The position numbers and the translations under genes were made by a program. From Hyphomicrobiaceae bacterium (lineage in GTDB: Bacteria > Pseudomonadota > Alphaproteobacteria > Rhizobiales > Hyphomicrobiaceae): a stretch of 64,000 nt of DNA. The stretch is taken from contig JALHMB010000002.1 of NCBI GenBank assembly GCA_022844275.1, positions 372,001-436,000 of the forward strand, written 5' to 3'. Below are positions 28,155-36,802 of the stretch, in pieces (within the stretch, counting starts at the first letter, position 1; every line of letters starts with the position of its first letter). The notes under the pieces were generated by a model. It had not been told where the DNA came from, did not search any database, and was given only the letters and a program-made list of their open reading frames with translations.

Positions 28155-29132
28155 ATGACCGAACAGAGCACGCCCGCGCCGCGCCGCCCATGGACGCCGG
28201 CCAGCTACTATCCCGATCCGGCAATCCGCAGTCTGCATCCGAGCTTCCAGCGCTATGTCGTTGCGCTCGGTGCGGTGGAGCGGCTCGCAGTGGGTTTCCG
28301 CTGGGCTGAGGGACCGGTGTGGTTCGGCGATGGACGCTACTTGCTCTGGAGCGACATTCCGAACAACCGCATCATGCGCTGGGATGAAGAGACGGGCGTC
28401 ACGTCAGTCTTCCGCAAGCCCTCGGACTACGCCAACGGCAATACGCGCGATCGGCAGGGCCGCCTCGTCACCTGCGAGCACGGCGGGCGTCGCGTCACGC
28501 GCACGGAGTATGACGGCACGATCACAGTCCTCGCCGATCGCTTCGACGGCAAGCGGCTCAACTCGCCGAACGACGTCGTCGTGAAGTCCGATGGCAGTAT
28601 CTGGTTCACGGATCCGCCGTTCGGATTGCTGAGTGATTACGAGGGCCACAAAGCCGAGCAGGAATTGCCACACGGTCTCTATCGCGTCGACGGTGTGAGC
28701 GGGAAGCTCGACATGCTGGCCGATGATATTCTCGGCCCCAATGGTCTCGCGTTCTCGCCGGATGAAAAAATTCTCTACGTCGTCGCATCGCGCGCGCAGC
28801 CCCATCGCGAGATCATCGGTTATGACGTCACGTCGGACGGCATCAAGCTCGGCAGCCGCCGCGTTGTCATCGATGCCGGCCCAGGTGGTACGCCCGATGG
28901 TTTCCGCTGCGACACGGACGGCAATCTCTGGTGCGGCTGGGGCATGGGCACGGAGGAGCTCGACGGCGTTCGCATCTTCGCGCCCGACGGCCGGCCGATC
29001 GGCCATATTTCCCTGCCCGAGCGTTGCGCCAACGTCTGCTTCGGCGGCGTGAAGCGCAACCGCCTGTTCATGGCCTCGAGCCAGTCGCTCTATGCGGTCT
29101 ACGTCAATGCCCAAGGCGTGAAGGGCGGTTGA
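28155..29132 (+). CDS. SMP-30/gluconolactonase/LRE family beta-propeller hydrolase
   Basis: A 325-residue six-bladed beta-propeller lactonase, metal-dependent, probably opening a sugar lactone. The metal ligands fit the Glu in RWAEGPVW, the Asn in LNSPNDVVV, and an Asp downstream (the GPNGLAFSPDE segment). The C-terminal GFRCDTDGNLW and ERCANVCFGG are family blocks. The start at 28155 (MTEQST) has AAGGAGG about 13 bases upstream; longer frames overlap ridA. No signal peptide, so cytoplasmic. Confidence 0.9.
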   Translation: MTEQSTPAPRRPWTPASYYPDPAIRSLHPSFQRYVVALGAVERLAVGFRWAEGPVWFGDGRYLLWSDIPNNRIMRWDEETGVTSVFRKPSDYANGNTRDRQGRLVTCEHGGRRVTRTEYDGTITVLADRFDGKRLNSPNDVVVKSDGSIWFTDPPFGLLSDYEGHKAEQELPHGLYRVDGVSGKLDMLADDILGPNGLAFSPDEKILYVVASRAQPHREIIGYDVTSDGIKLGSRRVVIDAGPGGTPDGFRCDTDGNLWCGWGMGTEELDGVRIFAPDGRPIGHISLPERCANVCFGGVKRNRLFMASSQSLYAVYVNAQGVKGG

Positions 29133-29141
29133 CTTAATTTT

Positions 29142-29258
29142 CCCTCTCCCCGTTCGTACGGGGAGAGGGTTAGGGTGAGGGGCGGCGGCATACGCAAACG
29201 TCGCACAAGTTCCCGCCCCTCATCCCGATCTTCTCCCCGCGTGCGGGGAGAAGGGGAA
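29142..29258. repeat. Dispersed palindromic repeat, copy 1 (CCCTCTCCCC-type element)
   Basis: A composite element of two GC-rich hairpins. The first is CCCTCTCCCC (29142-29151) pairing with GGGGAGAGGG (29160-29169); the second is CTTCTCCCCGCGTGCGGGGAGAAG around 29230-29253. They are joined by TTAGGGTGAGGGGC and its complementary GCCCCTCAT. The same element recurs at 38285-38406. It sits between the SMP-30 and alcohol dehydrogenase genes and may also act as a transcription terminator or attenuator. Confidence 0.8.
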
Positions 29259-29300
29259 GAGAGGGGCCCATCAAGTCAACGAAACGCGAGGAAACGTCTC

Positions 29301-30398
29301 ATGCGCGCTGCAGTGCTCACCGAGGTCAACAAACCCCTCCAGCTTCTCGATTTCGAACAGGAAGGTCCGAAGGAGGGCGAAGCGCGAGTCAAGGTGAGGG
29401 CCGCCGGCGTCTGCATGTCCGACTGGCACATCATGATCGGCGACTGGCCGGCGCCTCTGCCGATGATCCTCGGTCATGAGGCGGCGGGCGAGGTCGTCGA
29501 AGTCGGACCCGGCGTGAAGCACGTGAAGAAGGGTGATCACGTCATCTTCTCGTTCCGTCCCAACTGCGGCTATTGCTCGTACTGCGCGCGTGGTAAATCG
29601 GTGCTCTGCATCGGCCACAATGACAAGCCGCGCCACATGATGCACGACGGTACGACACGGACCAAGCTCAACGGCGAGTACGTGTACCAGATGGCGCGCA
29701 TCGGCACGTTCGCCGAGATGGTCGTATGCCCCGCGGAGCAGCTCGTACCGGTGCGCAAGGACCTGCCATGGACGCATGCCGCGATCATCGGCTGCTCGGT
29801 TGCGACAGGTGTTGGCGCAGCTACACGCCATGCGATGGTCGAAGCCGGATCGAGCGTGGTCGTGGTCGGAGTCGGCGGCGTCGGGCTCAATATCGTGCAG
29901 GGCGCGCGGCTCGCAGGCGCCAAGACGATCATCGCGGTCGATCTTCTCGACAACAAGCTGCAGATGGCGACGAAGTTCGGCGCCACGCATATCATCAACG
30001 GCTCGCGGGAGGAGGTGGCGAAGCGCGTGCGCGAGATCACGGGCGGCCTCGGCGCCGACTACTCCTTCGATGCGATCGGCACGGCGAAGACCACCGAGCA
30101 GATCATCGATTGTCTCGCGCCGGCCGGTCACGCGACCATCGTCGGCATCCCGCACGTCGACGCCAGAGCGCAGGTCTCGCCGTTCCAGATGGTGTACAGC
30201 GAGAAGAAAGTCTCGGGCAGCTACTACGGCTCGATCCGTCCGACGATCGATTTCGGCGTGCTCGCGGATCTCTCCATGGAGGGCAAGCTCGATCTCGACT
30301 CGCTGATCAGCCGCACCTACAAGTTCGACGAGATCAACGAGGGCTTCCAGCTCATGGCCAAGGGCCAGGTCGCGCGCGGCGTGATCGAATTCAACTGA
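29301..30398 (+). CDS. Zinc-dependent alcohol dehydrogenase, medium-chain
   Basis: A 365-residue NAD(P)-dependent oxidoreductase. Catalytic zinc ligands fit Cys38 (AAGVCMSDWH) with His59-Glu60 (GHEAAG); the structural zinc site is Cys89, Cys92, Cys95 and Cys103. The Rossmann motif VGVGGVGLNIVQGARLAGA follows. The substrate is unknown; the length and lobes resemble the class III / S-(hydroxymethyl) type only loosely. The start at 29301 (MRAAVLTEV) has GAGG about 11 bases upstream, and the open frame upstream of it is repeat sequence. The next gene starts 11 bases after the stop. Confidence 0.92.
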   Translation: MRAAVLTEVNKPLQLLDFEQEGPKEGEARVKVRAAGVCMSDWHIMIGDWPAPLPMILGHEAAGEVVEVGPGVKHVKKGDHVIFSFRPNCGYCSYCARGKSVLCIGHNDKPRHMMHDGTTRTKLNGEYVYQMARIGTFAEMVVCPAEQLVPVRKDLPWTHAAIIGCSVATGVGAATRHAMVEAGSSVVVVGVGGVGLNIVQGARLAGAKTIIAVDLLDNKLQMATKFGATHIINGSREEVAKRVREITGGLGADYSFDAIGTAKTTEQIIDCLAPAGHATIVGIPHVDARAQVSPFQMVYSEKKVSGSYYGSIRPTIDFGVLADLSMEGKLDLDSLISRTYKFDEINEGFQLMAKGQVARGVIEFN

Positions 30399-30409
30399 GA
30401 CAATAGCGA

Positions 30410-31069
30410 ATGACAAAGCTCAAGACCGTCGATCTCGCACTGCCGGCTTCCACGGAGGAGCTGGCGAAGCTCGAGATCGGCAATGTCGTGTACCTCACGG
30501 GGCGCGTCCACACCGCGCGCGAGGGTGTCTACAAGCGCGCCGTCGAGGAACGCAGCAACGTGCCTTCAGGCATCGGTACGGCGAGCTTCCATTGCTCGCC
30601 CGCGGCGAGCGTCGGCCCCAATCGCGAGTTGACTGTGGGTGCGGTGACGGCGACGGCATCGTTCCGCTTTGCCAAATGGATCGACGGCTGGTTCGACATG
30701 TCCGGCTGCAATGTCATCATCGGCAAAGGCGGCATGTCGAGCGAGATCTACAAGAACAGCTTCGTGCCGCATAACGCGATCTACCTCACGACCGTCGGCT
30801 ACGGCACGGGCGCGCTGCTCGGGCGCGGCATCAAGAAAGTCGTCGATGCGCATTGGCTCGAGGAGCTCGGACTTGCGCAGGCCATCTGGGTGCTCGATGT
30901 CGAGCGCTTCGGCCCGTTCCTCGTCGAAAGCGACCTCAAGGGCAATTCGCTCTTCGAGCGCGAGAACGCGAAGATCTCGCCCGGCTTGGAGAAGCTCTAC
31001 AAAGGCACCAAGCCCGCCACGCTCCGCCGCTTCGGCGAAACCGACGACAAGACGGATGAGGTGATTTAA
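30410..31069 (+). CDS. Fumarate/L-tartrate dehydratase beta-subunit-like (Fe-S hydro-lyase C-terminal family)
   Basis: A 219-residue protein matching the beta subunit of class I Fe-S hydro-lyases (TtdB, or the C-terminal half of FumA). Evidence includes LTGRVHTAREGVYKR-type sequence with the conserved RD/H-A block, SFHCSPAAS, GPTT-like GPNRELTVG, and GKGGMSSEIYKNSFVPHNAIYL. The alpha subunit that carries the [4Fe-4S] cluster is not encoded nearby. The gene follows the alcohol dehydrogenase by 11 bases and so is probably in the same operon. Substrate not assignable. Confidence 0.88.
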   Translation: MTKLKTVDLALPASTEELAKLEIGNVVYLTGRVHTAREGVYKRAVEERSNVPSGIGTASFHCSPAASVGPNRELTVGAVTATASFRFAKWIDGWFDMSGCNVIIGKGGMSSEIYKNSFVPHNAIYLTTVGYGTGALLGRGIKKVVDAHWLEELGLAQAIWVLDVERFGPFLVESDLKGNSLFERENAKISPGLEKLYKGTKPATLRRFGETDDKTDEVI

Positions 31070-31073
31070 CGCC

Positions 31074-31535
31074 CTACAGCGGCGTCCCCGGCTTCTTCTC
31101 GTCCTTCTCCAGGTTCTGCAGGCGGTCGCGGAATTTCTTGAACATGCGCTCCACGTAGTCGAGCGCGCTGTCGACCTCTTCTTCTGTCGGAAGCTGGAAC
31201 TTCTCCGCAGGTGGACCAATGGGCGGCGGCTGGATGCCTGCGATCTCCTGCAAGCGCTTCACCTCGGCCTTGAGTTCGATGTTCTCGGCACGCAGTTGCG
31301 CGATCTCCTTCGCGAGACCCTGGCCTTCTTCCTGTGCCGGTTGGCAGAGCACGAGATTGCCCGTACCGGCACGGCAGGTGGAAACAGCGCCGGTCTGCGT
31401 GTCCAAGCGGAGGAAGCCGCCCTCGATCGGCTGCATAGTGTAGCGGCCGGGCACGTCGCGGGTCTGCGCCGAGGCAGGAAGGGAGGCAAGAACTACCAGA
31501 GCGGCTGGCGCCAGAAGGCGGAAACGGTTCGTCAT
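31074..31535 (-). CDS. Exported protein with short coiled coil, function unknown
   Basis: A 153-residue protein with a signal peptide (about 1-24, cleavage near ASAQT), a beta-rich segment containing two cysteines (GAVSTCRAGTGNLVLCQPAQ), and a Leu/Glu/Lys-rich helix (about 75-100) likely to form a coiled coil. The tail is proline- and charge-rich. I recognise no family. The start at 31535 (MTNRFR) is preferred because of the signal peptide. It ends 4 bases from the stop of the convergent TtdB-like gene, and its own start lies 74 bases downstream of the aquaporin stop. Confidence 0.72.
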   Translation of the reverse strand: MTNRFRLLAPAALVVLASLPASAQTRDVPGRYTMQPIEGGFLRLDTQTGAVSTCRAGTGNLVLCQPAQEEGQGLAKEIAQLRAENIELKAEVKRLQEIAGIQPPPIGPPAEKFQLPTEEEVDSALDYVERMFKKFRDRLQNLEKDEKKPGTPL

Positions 31536-31609
31536 GGGTGCGCTCCTGCAATCACTACTGAGCATAGGCTAGCAGATGATTGTGGCTGGCGCGGCGTTCA
31601 AGGTCGCGC

Positions 31610-32278
31610 TCAGTCGTCGATGAGCAGGCGGCCGATGACGCCGCCGAGCACCGCGCCGAGAATCGGCGCGACCCAGAAAACCCAGAGCTGCAGCAAGGCC
31701 TCCGTTCCGCCGAAGATGGCGGCTGCGAGACTGCGTGCCGGGTTCAGCCCGCCACCGGAGACGGGGATCGTGAGCAGGTAGAGGCTGACCATCACGAGGC
31801 CGACGGCGAGCGGTGCCAATGTCGCCGGTGCGCGTCGGCCGCCCATGCCGACGACAACGAGCACGAGAACGGCAGTTGCGACCATCTCGATGGCGAACAC
31901 CGACATGAGGCTGTAGGCGCGGCCATAGCCATTCGCGATTGCCGAGAGGCCGCCACGCGGCGGCGATGTGGCGCCTGCCAGAACGAGTGCCAGAAGGCCG
32001 ACGGCGGCGATGCCACCAATGCACTGGGCAAGGATCATCAGCGGTGCGCGGCTCGAGTCGAAACGCCCGGCAGCAATGAGTCCGAGCGTGACAGCGGGAT
32101 TGAGATGCGCGCCGGATACGGGGCTGAACGCCGCCATCATCGCCATGATCACGCCGCCTGCCGCAAGCGCAGCGGCAAGCCCGGCAACGCCGGCCGGCGC
32201 AAACAGAAGCGCCCCACAGAGTGCAAGTACGAGCGCAAACGCGCCAGCTGCCTCCGCCAAAAGCTCGCGGCCCCCCAT
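31610..32278 (-). CDS. Aquaporin (MIP family)
   Basis: A 222-residue six-helix channel of the MIP family. Both pore motifs are present: SGAHLNPAVT in the first half and SGGGLNPARS in the second. The absence of the extra Asp of glycerol facilitators after the second motif suggests a water channel of the AqpZ type. The start has GGAGG five bases upstream. It is downstream of the L,D-transpeptidase gene on the same strand but separated from it by a terminator-like hairpin. Confidence 0.93.
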   Translation of the reverse strand: MGGRELLAEAAGAFALVLALCGALLFAPAGVAGLAAALAAGGVIMAMMAAFSPVSGAHLNPAVTLGLIAAGRFDSSRAPLMILAQCIGGIAAVGLLALVLAGATSPPRGGLSAIANGYGRAYSLMSVFAIEMVATAVLVLVVVGMGGRRAPATLAPLAVGLVMVSLYLLTIPVSGGGLNPARSLAAAIFGGTEALLQLWVFWVAPILGAVLGGVIGRLLIDD

Positions 32279-32350
32279 AGGCGCCTCCTCGGTCGTGTGG
32301 CTCGAGTTTCAGCGATAGCCGAGTCAGTCGGCTTTGTGAATGTGGGGCCG

Positions 32351-32391
32351 AAAAGGCACTGCGCCCCGCACGTGGAGCGTGCGAGGCGCAG
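32351..32391 (-). terminator. Rho-independent terminator downstream of the L,D-transpeptidase gene
   Basis: On the minus strand, CTGCGCC pairs with GGCGCAG (32359-32391), with an inner CGCACG/CGTGCG stem and a five-base loop. The hairpin is followed after a few bases by TTTT (32351-32354 on the plus strand reads AAAA). It lies about 30 bases after the L,D-transpeptidase stop and before the aquaporin start, separating the two units. Confidence 0.75.
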
Positions 32392-32420
32392 GAGAGGTCG
32401 CTATGGGCCGTGCGGCTGCT

Positions 32421-33089
32421 TCAGTAGCCTGCCATCCGCGAAGGCAGGCGATTGACGACGACGACTGTCGTGCCGACGCCGACGCGCCGCGCGAGATCGG
32501 TGACGTGGCCGTTGGTCATGCGGAAGCAGCCCGATGAGGTCGCGCGTCCGATGGTGCGGGCATCGTCGGTGCCATGAATGCGATAGAGCGAATTGCCGAG
32601 ATACATCGCCTTCGCACCGAGCGGATTGTAGACGCCGCCGGTCATCTTGACGGGGAGATGCGGCTGGCGCTGGCGCATTTCGGCGGGCGGATGCCAGTCC
32701 GGCCACGCGGCGATGCGGCTGATGCGCTCGGTGCCCGTCCAGGTGAAGCCTTCGCGTCCGACGGAGATCGGATAGACCAGAGCATCACGCGACGACTGCA
32801 CGAGGTAGAGCCTGCGGCCCGATGTATCGATCACGATGGTGCCGGGTGCGTAGCTGCTAGCGAACGAGATCCGTTCGGGCCTTGCAGGCGAGACGTCCGG
32901 GCGCGGGCCGCCGCTCATGAGCGCCTGTCCCATGGGACGTGGGCGGGGACCGAAGTTGTCCTCACTGTTGCGCGGTGCTGAATAGGATGGCACGCGGTAT
33001 CCAGGCTTGTTCCAGGGAAACCAGTCCTGAGCGAGGGCGGGCGAGGCCAGGACGCTGGTCATCACCAGCGCCAACGCAGCACGGAACAT
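32421..33089 (-). CDS. L,D-transpeptidase (YkuD family)
   Basis: A 222-residue exported enzyme that forms 3-3 cross-links in peptidoglycan or attaches proteins to it. The signal peptide covers about residues 1-21 (cleavage ALAQ/DW). The YkuD active site shows His172 (IHGTDDA) and the nucleophile Cys188 (SSGCFRM). The region between the signal and the domain is Pro/Arg-rich. The start at 33089 gives a proper signal peptide; the longer open frame has none. It is divergent from the gamma-glutamyltransferase gene across 224 bases. Confidence 0.93.
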   Translation of the reverse strand: MFRAALALVMTSVLASPALAQDWFPWNKPGYRVPSYSAPRNSEDNFGPRPRPMGQALMSGGPRPDVSPARPERISFASSYAPGTIVIDTSGRRLYLVQSSRDALVYPISVGREGFTWTGTERISRIAAWPDWHPPAEMRQRQPHLPVKMTGGVYNPLGAKAMYLGNSLYRIHGTDDARTIGRATSSGCFRMTNGHVTDLARRVGVGTTVVVVNRLPSRMAGY

Positions 33090-33313
33090 CTTACGTTTAC
33101 TCCCTACTAACCAACATCTTGCTCGTTTGAGCGCATACGAACCGTCTACCACGCATTCGAGCCCGGTCGAACCCAAAATGCTGAGCCTCACACGAACTTG
33201 ACCCACGGCTTGGCTGCATGGCGAAAACGCGCAGATCAGCGGACGACATCTGACCCTAAACAGAGGTAAATTGTCCCTAAGTGTTTCTGCTGACTTTCCC
33301 GGGAGCGAGCCCT

Positions 33314-35119
33314 ATGGCGAACATCAATTCAGGCCCCTTCACGACGCGCCCGCAGATCGAGGGCACATTCGGGGTCTGCGCCACGACACATTGGATCGCG
33401 ACCGCGGTTGGCATGTCGATCCTCGAGCGGGGCGGCAACGCCTTCGACGCGGGAATCGCGGCGGCTTTCACGCTGCAGGTCGTCGAGCCGCACCTCTGCG
33501 GGCCAGGCGGCGACGTGCCCGTCATCGTCTACGACACGAAGAAGGGCACTCCCGAGGTCATCTGCGGGCAGGGGCCCGCGCCTGCTGGCGCGACGATCGC
33601 GCACTATCGCGATCACCTCGGCCTCGACATCGTGCCGGGCACGGGTCTTCTGGCGACGTGCATTCCCGGCACGTTCGAAACCTTCATGCTGATCTTGCGC
33701 GACTACGGCACCATGCGGCTCCGCGACGTTCTCGAGCCGTCGATCGGCTATGCGAGGGGCGGACATCCGATCGTCGAGCGCTGCTGTGCAACGATCGCGA
33801 CCGTGAAGAACCTCTTCCTCGAGCACTGGCCGACCTCGGCGGCGGTCTATCTCCCGGGTGGCGATGTGCCGGCGCCGGGCACGCTGTTCCGCAATCCCGC
33901 CCACGCCGAGACCTACCAGCGCATTCTGCGCGAGGCCGAGGCCGGTGGTGGCGGGCGCGAAGCGGAGATCGAGCGGGCACGCAAGGCCTGGAGCCACGGT
34001 TTTGTCGCCGAGGCCATCGACAAGTTCTGCCGCACCAATGAAGTCATGGATGTGAGCGGCCGCCGGCACAAAGGGGTGCTTACGGGTGCCGACATGGCGG
34101 GCTGGCTGCCGACGATCGAGGCGCCGGTCTCGCTCGACTATCACGGCTATACGCTGCTCAAGCCGGGTCCGTGGACGCAGGGGCCCGTCATGCTGCAGCA
34201 GCTGGCGATTCTGCGCGGCTATGACCTCGATAAGCTCGACCCGACGAGCGCCGACTTCGTGCACTTGTGGATCGAGGCGGCAAAGCTCGCTTATGCGGAC
34301 CGCGAGGCCTTCTACGGCGATCCGAAATTTGCCGATGTGCCCATGGATACGCTGCTTTCCGAGCGCTATAATTCCGACCGGCGCCGCCAGATCGGCCAGT
34401 ACGCCTCCATGGAGCAGGGTCCCGGCGTTATCGAAGGTTACGATGGCAAGGTGATCGTAAAATCGACGGCGACCGAGCGCGGGAGCATCAGCGCATCGGG
34501 TGCCGGCGAGCCGACGGTCGGCGCGATGGGGAATGCGAAGGGCGATACCGTCCATATCGACATCATCGACCAGGCCGGTAACATGTTCTCCGCGACGCCG
34601 TCGGGCGGCTGGCTGCCATCCTCGCCGGTGATCCCCGAACTCGGCTGGCCGCTCGGCAGTCGCGCGCAGATGTTCTGGCTCGAGGAGGGGCTGCCGGGAA
34701 GTCTCGCGCCGGGCAAGCGCCCGCGCTCGACGCTGTCGGTCGGCATGGCCCTCAAGGAAGGCAAGCCGTACATGGTTTGGGGTACGCCCGGCGGCGACCA
34801 GCAGGACCAGTGGAGCGCGCAATTCTTCCTGCGTCACGTCCACGCCGGCATGAACATGCAGGAAGCCATCGACGCGCCGGCTTGGCACATCGAGCATTTC
34901 CCAGCCTCGTTCTGGCCGCGGTCGGCACGTCCGGGCGTCGTTGTCGTGGAGAACCGCCTGCCGGCAGCGACGATCAAGGAGTTGGAGCGGCGTGGTCACA
35001 AGGTCGAGGTCGGGCCGGACTGGTCGGAGGGTCGCCTGACGGCGGCCTCACAGGTCGGCCCGCGCCGTCGCGCCGCCGCCAATCCGCGGGGCATGCAGGG
35101 TTACGCTGCTGGGCGGTGA
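33314..35119 (+). CDS. Gamma-glutamyltransferase family protein
   Basis: A 601-residue Ntn-hydrolase that transfers or hydrolyses gamma-glutamyl or related acyl groups. The autoprocessing site fits Asp411/Thr412 (GDTVHIDIID; Thr412 aligned with the nucleophile). The later blocks PSGGWLPSSPVIPELG, RPRSTLSVGM and GTPGGDQQDQW are family-typical. No signal peptide is visible at the ATG at 33314 (MANINSGPF), which has GGGAGC seven bases upstream. Unlike the classic periplasmic enzyme it is therefore likely cytoplasmic. Substrate unknown. Confidence 0.92.
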   Translation: MANINSGPFTTRPQIEGTFGVCATTHWIATAVGMSILERGGNAFDAGIAAAFTLQVVEPHLCGPGGDVPVIVYDTKKGTPEVICGQGPAPAGATIAHYRDHLGLDIVPGTGLLATCIPGTFETFMLILRDYGTMRLRDVLEPSIGYARGGHPIVERCCATIATVKNLFLEHWPTSAAVYLPGGDVPAPGTLFRNPAHAETYQRILREAEAGGGGREAEIERARKAWSHGFVAEAIDKFCRTNEVMDVSGRRHKGVLTGADMAGWLPTIEAPVSLDYHGYTLLKPGPWTQGPVMLQQLAILRGYDLDKLDPTSADFVHLWIEAAKLAYADREAFYGDPKFADVPMDTLLSERYNSDRRRQIGQYASMEQGPGVIEGYDGKVIVKSTATERGSISASGAGEPTVGAMGNAKGDTVHIDIIDQAGNMFSATPSGGWLPSSPVIPELGWPLGSRAQMFWLEEGLPGSLAPGKRPRSTLSVGMALKEGKPYMVWGTPGGDQQDQWSAQFFLRHVHAGMNMQEAIDAPAWHIEHFPASFWPRSARPGVVVVENRLPAATIKELERRGHKVEVGPDWSEGRLTAASQVGPRRRAAANPRGMQGYAAGR

Positions 35120-35200
35120 GCGGAAGCGAGCGGTCCTGGCGGATTTCTACCGCGCTATGTTGCAGTCAGAATTTCAGCACCCGAGGACAGGCTGGGGCGA

Positions 35201-35959
35201 ATGGCGCGTGCCGGGATACTTGGTGGATTGTATGGCGTTCTCGAGCGCATCGAGCGCAAGGCCGCCTATCTGAGGGGTAAGGGGTTCGGCAGCGGTGACG
35301 TCGCGCAGGAGGCGGGCTGGGCACACGATCTGCTTGGTTCTCCGCCCAGGCTGGCCATGGATATCGGTGGCAATGTCGGCCACTACACCGCGGAGCTGCG
35401 GCGCCTAACCCGCGATGTCGAGATCCACGTGTTCGAGCCGTCTGCAACGAACGTTGCACGACTAGAAGCGCGGTTCTCAGCCGACAAAGGCATTACGATC
35501 GTACCTTCGGCGCTCTCGAACTTATCCGGCGAAGCCACGCTGTTCTCGAACGCGCCTGGCTCACCGCTCGGCAGTCTCACTCAAAGAAAGCTTGATCACC
35601 TTGGCATCGGGTTCGAGGTCAAGGAGACGGTTTCGACTCAGCGCTTCGAAGACTACTGGCGCGATCAGTTGGGGAAGCGTCCGCTGGATATCGTGAAGCT
35701 GGACGTGGAAGGGCACGAGTTGGCCGTCTTGGACGGATTTGGATCCGCCATCGAGCACGTGAAGGTGCTTCAGTTCGAATTCGGCGGCTGCAATATCGAC
35801 ACGCGCACGTATTTCAGGGATTTCTGGAATTTCTTCAGCCAGAGATCGTTCGATCTCTACCGCATCACACCGCTTGGCTATGAATACATTCCGCAATACC
35901 GCGAGACGGACGAGTTCTTCTCTCTCTCCAATTTCATCGCGGTCAGACAATCGATGTGA
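35201..35959 (+). CDS. FkbM family S-adenosylmethionine-dependent methyltransferase
   Basis: A 252-residue methyltransferase. SAM-binding motif I is DIGGNVGHYT (about 54-63), followed by HVFEPSATN (about 75-85) and the FkbM-specific KLDVEGHE (about 178). Members methylate hydroxyl groups on sugars or secondary metabolites. No glycan cluster is adjacent, so the target is unknown. The base composition is a little lower in GC than in its neighbours. It lies just upstream of tRNA-Val. Confidence 0.88.
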   Translation: MARAGILGGLYGVLERIERKAAYLRGKGFGSGDVAQEAGWAHDLLGSPPRLAMDIGGNVGHYTAELRRLTRDVEIHVFEPSATNVARLEARFSADKGITIVPSALSNLSGEATLFSNAPGSPLGSLTQRKLDHLGIGFEVKETVSTQRFEDYWRDQLGKRPLDIVKLDVEGHELAVLDGFGSAIEHVKVLQFEFGGCNIDTRTYFRDFWNFFSQRSFDLYRITPLGYEYIPQYRETDEFFSLSNFIAVRQSM

Positions 35960-36020
35960 GTACCGCGCAGTCGAGCCGCGCGTAGTCCAATAAATCAATA
36001 CGTTAAGCTGTCGGACGGGA

Positions 36021-36095
36021 TGGTGGGCAGTACAGGGATCGAACCTGTGACCCCTACCATGTCAAGGTAGTGCTCTACCGCTGAGCTAACTGCCC
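36021..36095 (-). tRNA. tRNA-Val (anticodon GAC), CCA encoded
   Basis: The complement folds as a full cloverleaf. The acceptor stem is GGGCAGT/ACTGCCC, the D arm GCTC/GAGC, and the anticodon stem CTACC/GGTAG around the loop TTGACAT, giving anticodon GAC (valine). The T arm is ACAGG/CCTGT with loop TTCGATC. The discriminator A at 36024 is followed by CCA in the DNA at 36021-36023. The length without CCA is 72 bases. Confidence 0.98.
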
Positions 36096-36235
36096 ATCCC
36101 GTAAGGTGCCCGCCGCCGGTCCAGCGGTGCGGGCGAGGTGGCTCTATTACCCAACGGGGCGCCATCGCGCAAGGATGGACTGTGTCACCCCGGTGAAAAA
36201 GGCCGCAGACCGCTCATGTGGCCCGATTTCCGGCC

Positions 36236-36766
36236 TTAGTGCCCCTCGAAGGCCATCAGCGTCTCGCAGCGAATGCCCATGTTCTCGAGCCGCCGGCGCC
36301 CGCCGATCTCGGGCAGGTCGATCACGAAGGTCGCACCGACGATCTCGCCGCCCGAGCGCCGCACGAGCTTGGCCGCGGCCTCGGCGGTGCCGCCGGTCGC
36401 GATGAGATCGTCGACGATGAGAATGCGCGCGCCGGGACGGATCGCATCCTCGTGGATCTCCATGGTGTCGATGCCGTATTCGAGCGTGTATTCCTGACCG
36501 ATCGTCTTCCAGGGCAGCTTGCCTTTCTTCCGGATCGGTATGAATGCCGTGCCGAGCCGGTCCGCGACCGCGCCGCCGAGAATGAAGCCGCGGGCTTCAA
36601 TGCCCGCCACCGCGTCGATCGGCTCGCTGCGCCAGGGTTCCGCCATGCGCACGATCGTCGCCTTGAAGCCCTGCGCGTCTCCGAAGAGCGTGGTGACATC
36701 GCGGAACATGATGCCCGGCTTCGGGTAGTCCGGAATGGTGCGGATCAGGCTCTTCAAGTCGGCCAC
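36236..36766 (-). CDS. apt: Adenine phosphoribosyltransferase
   Basis: Salvages adenine to AMP with PRPP. At 176 residues it has normal family length. The PRPP-binding motif is ILIVDDLIATGGTA; the N-terminal DYPKPGIMFRDVTTL and GIEARGFILGGAVA are APT signatures. The start is a GTG at 36766 with AAAGGA eight bases upstream. It is the downstream neighbour of the SDR gene on the same strand, with a 36-base gap. Confidence 0.97.
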   Translation of the reverse strand: MADLKSLIRTIPDYPKPGIMFRDVTTLFGDAQGFKATIVRMAEPWRSEPIDAVAGIEARGFILGGAVADRLGTAFIPIRKKGKLPWKTIGQEYTLEYGIDTMEIHEDAIRPGARILIVDDLIATGGTAEAAAKLVRRSGGEIVGATFVIDLPEIGGRRRLENMGIRCETLMAFEGH

Positions 36767-36802
36767 GCAGGTATCCTTTCTCGTCGTGTCGGTTCGTCGG
36801 GC

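Noticed and set aside
33329-34999. 556-codon open frame antisense to the gamma-glutamyltransferase gene
   Set aside because: Shadow of a well-recognised gene; Arg/Ala/Asp-rich without motifs.
36021-36095. tRNA-Val as integration site of a mobile element
   Set aside because: No integrase, no direct repeat of the tRNA 3' end and no cluster of foreign-looking genes is seen beside it; the FkbM gene alone is insufficient.
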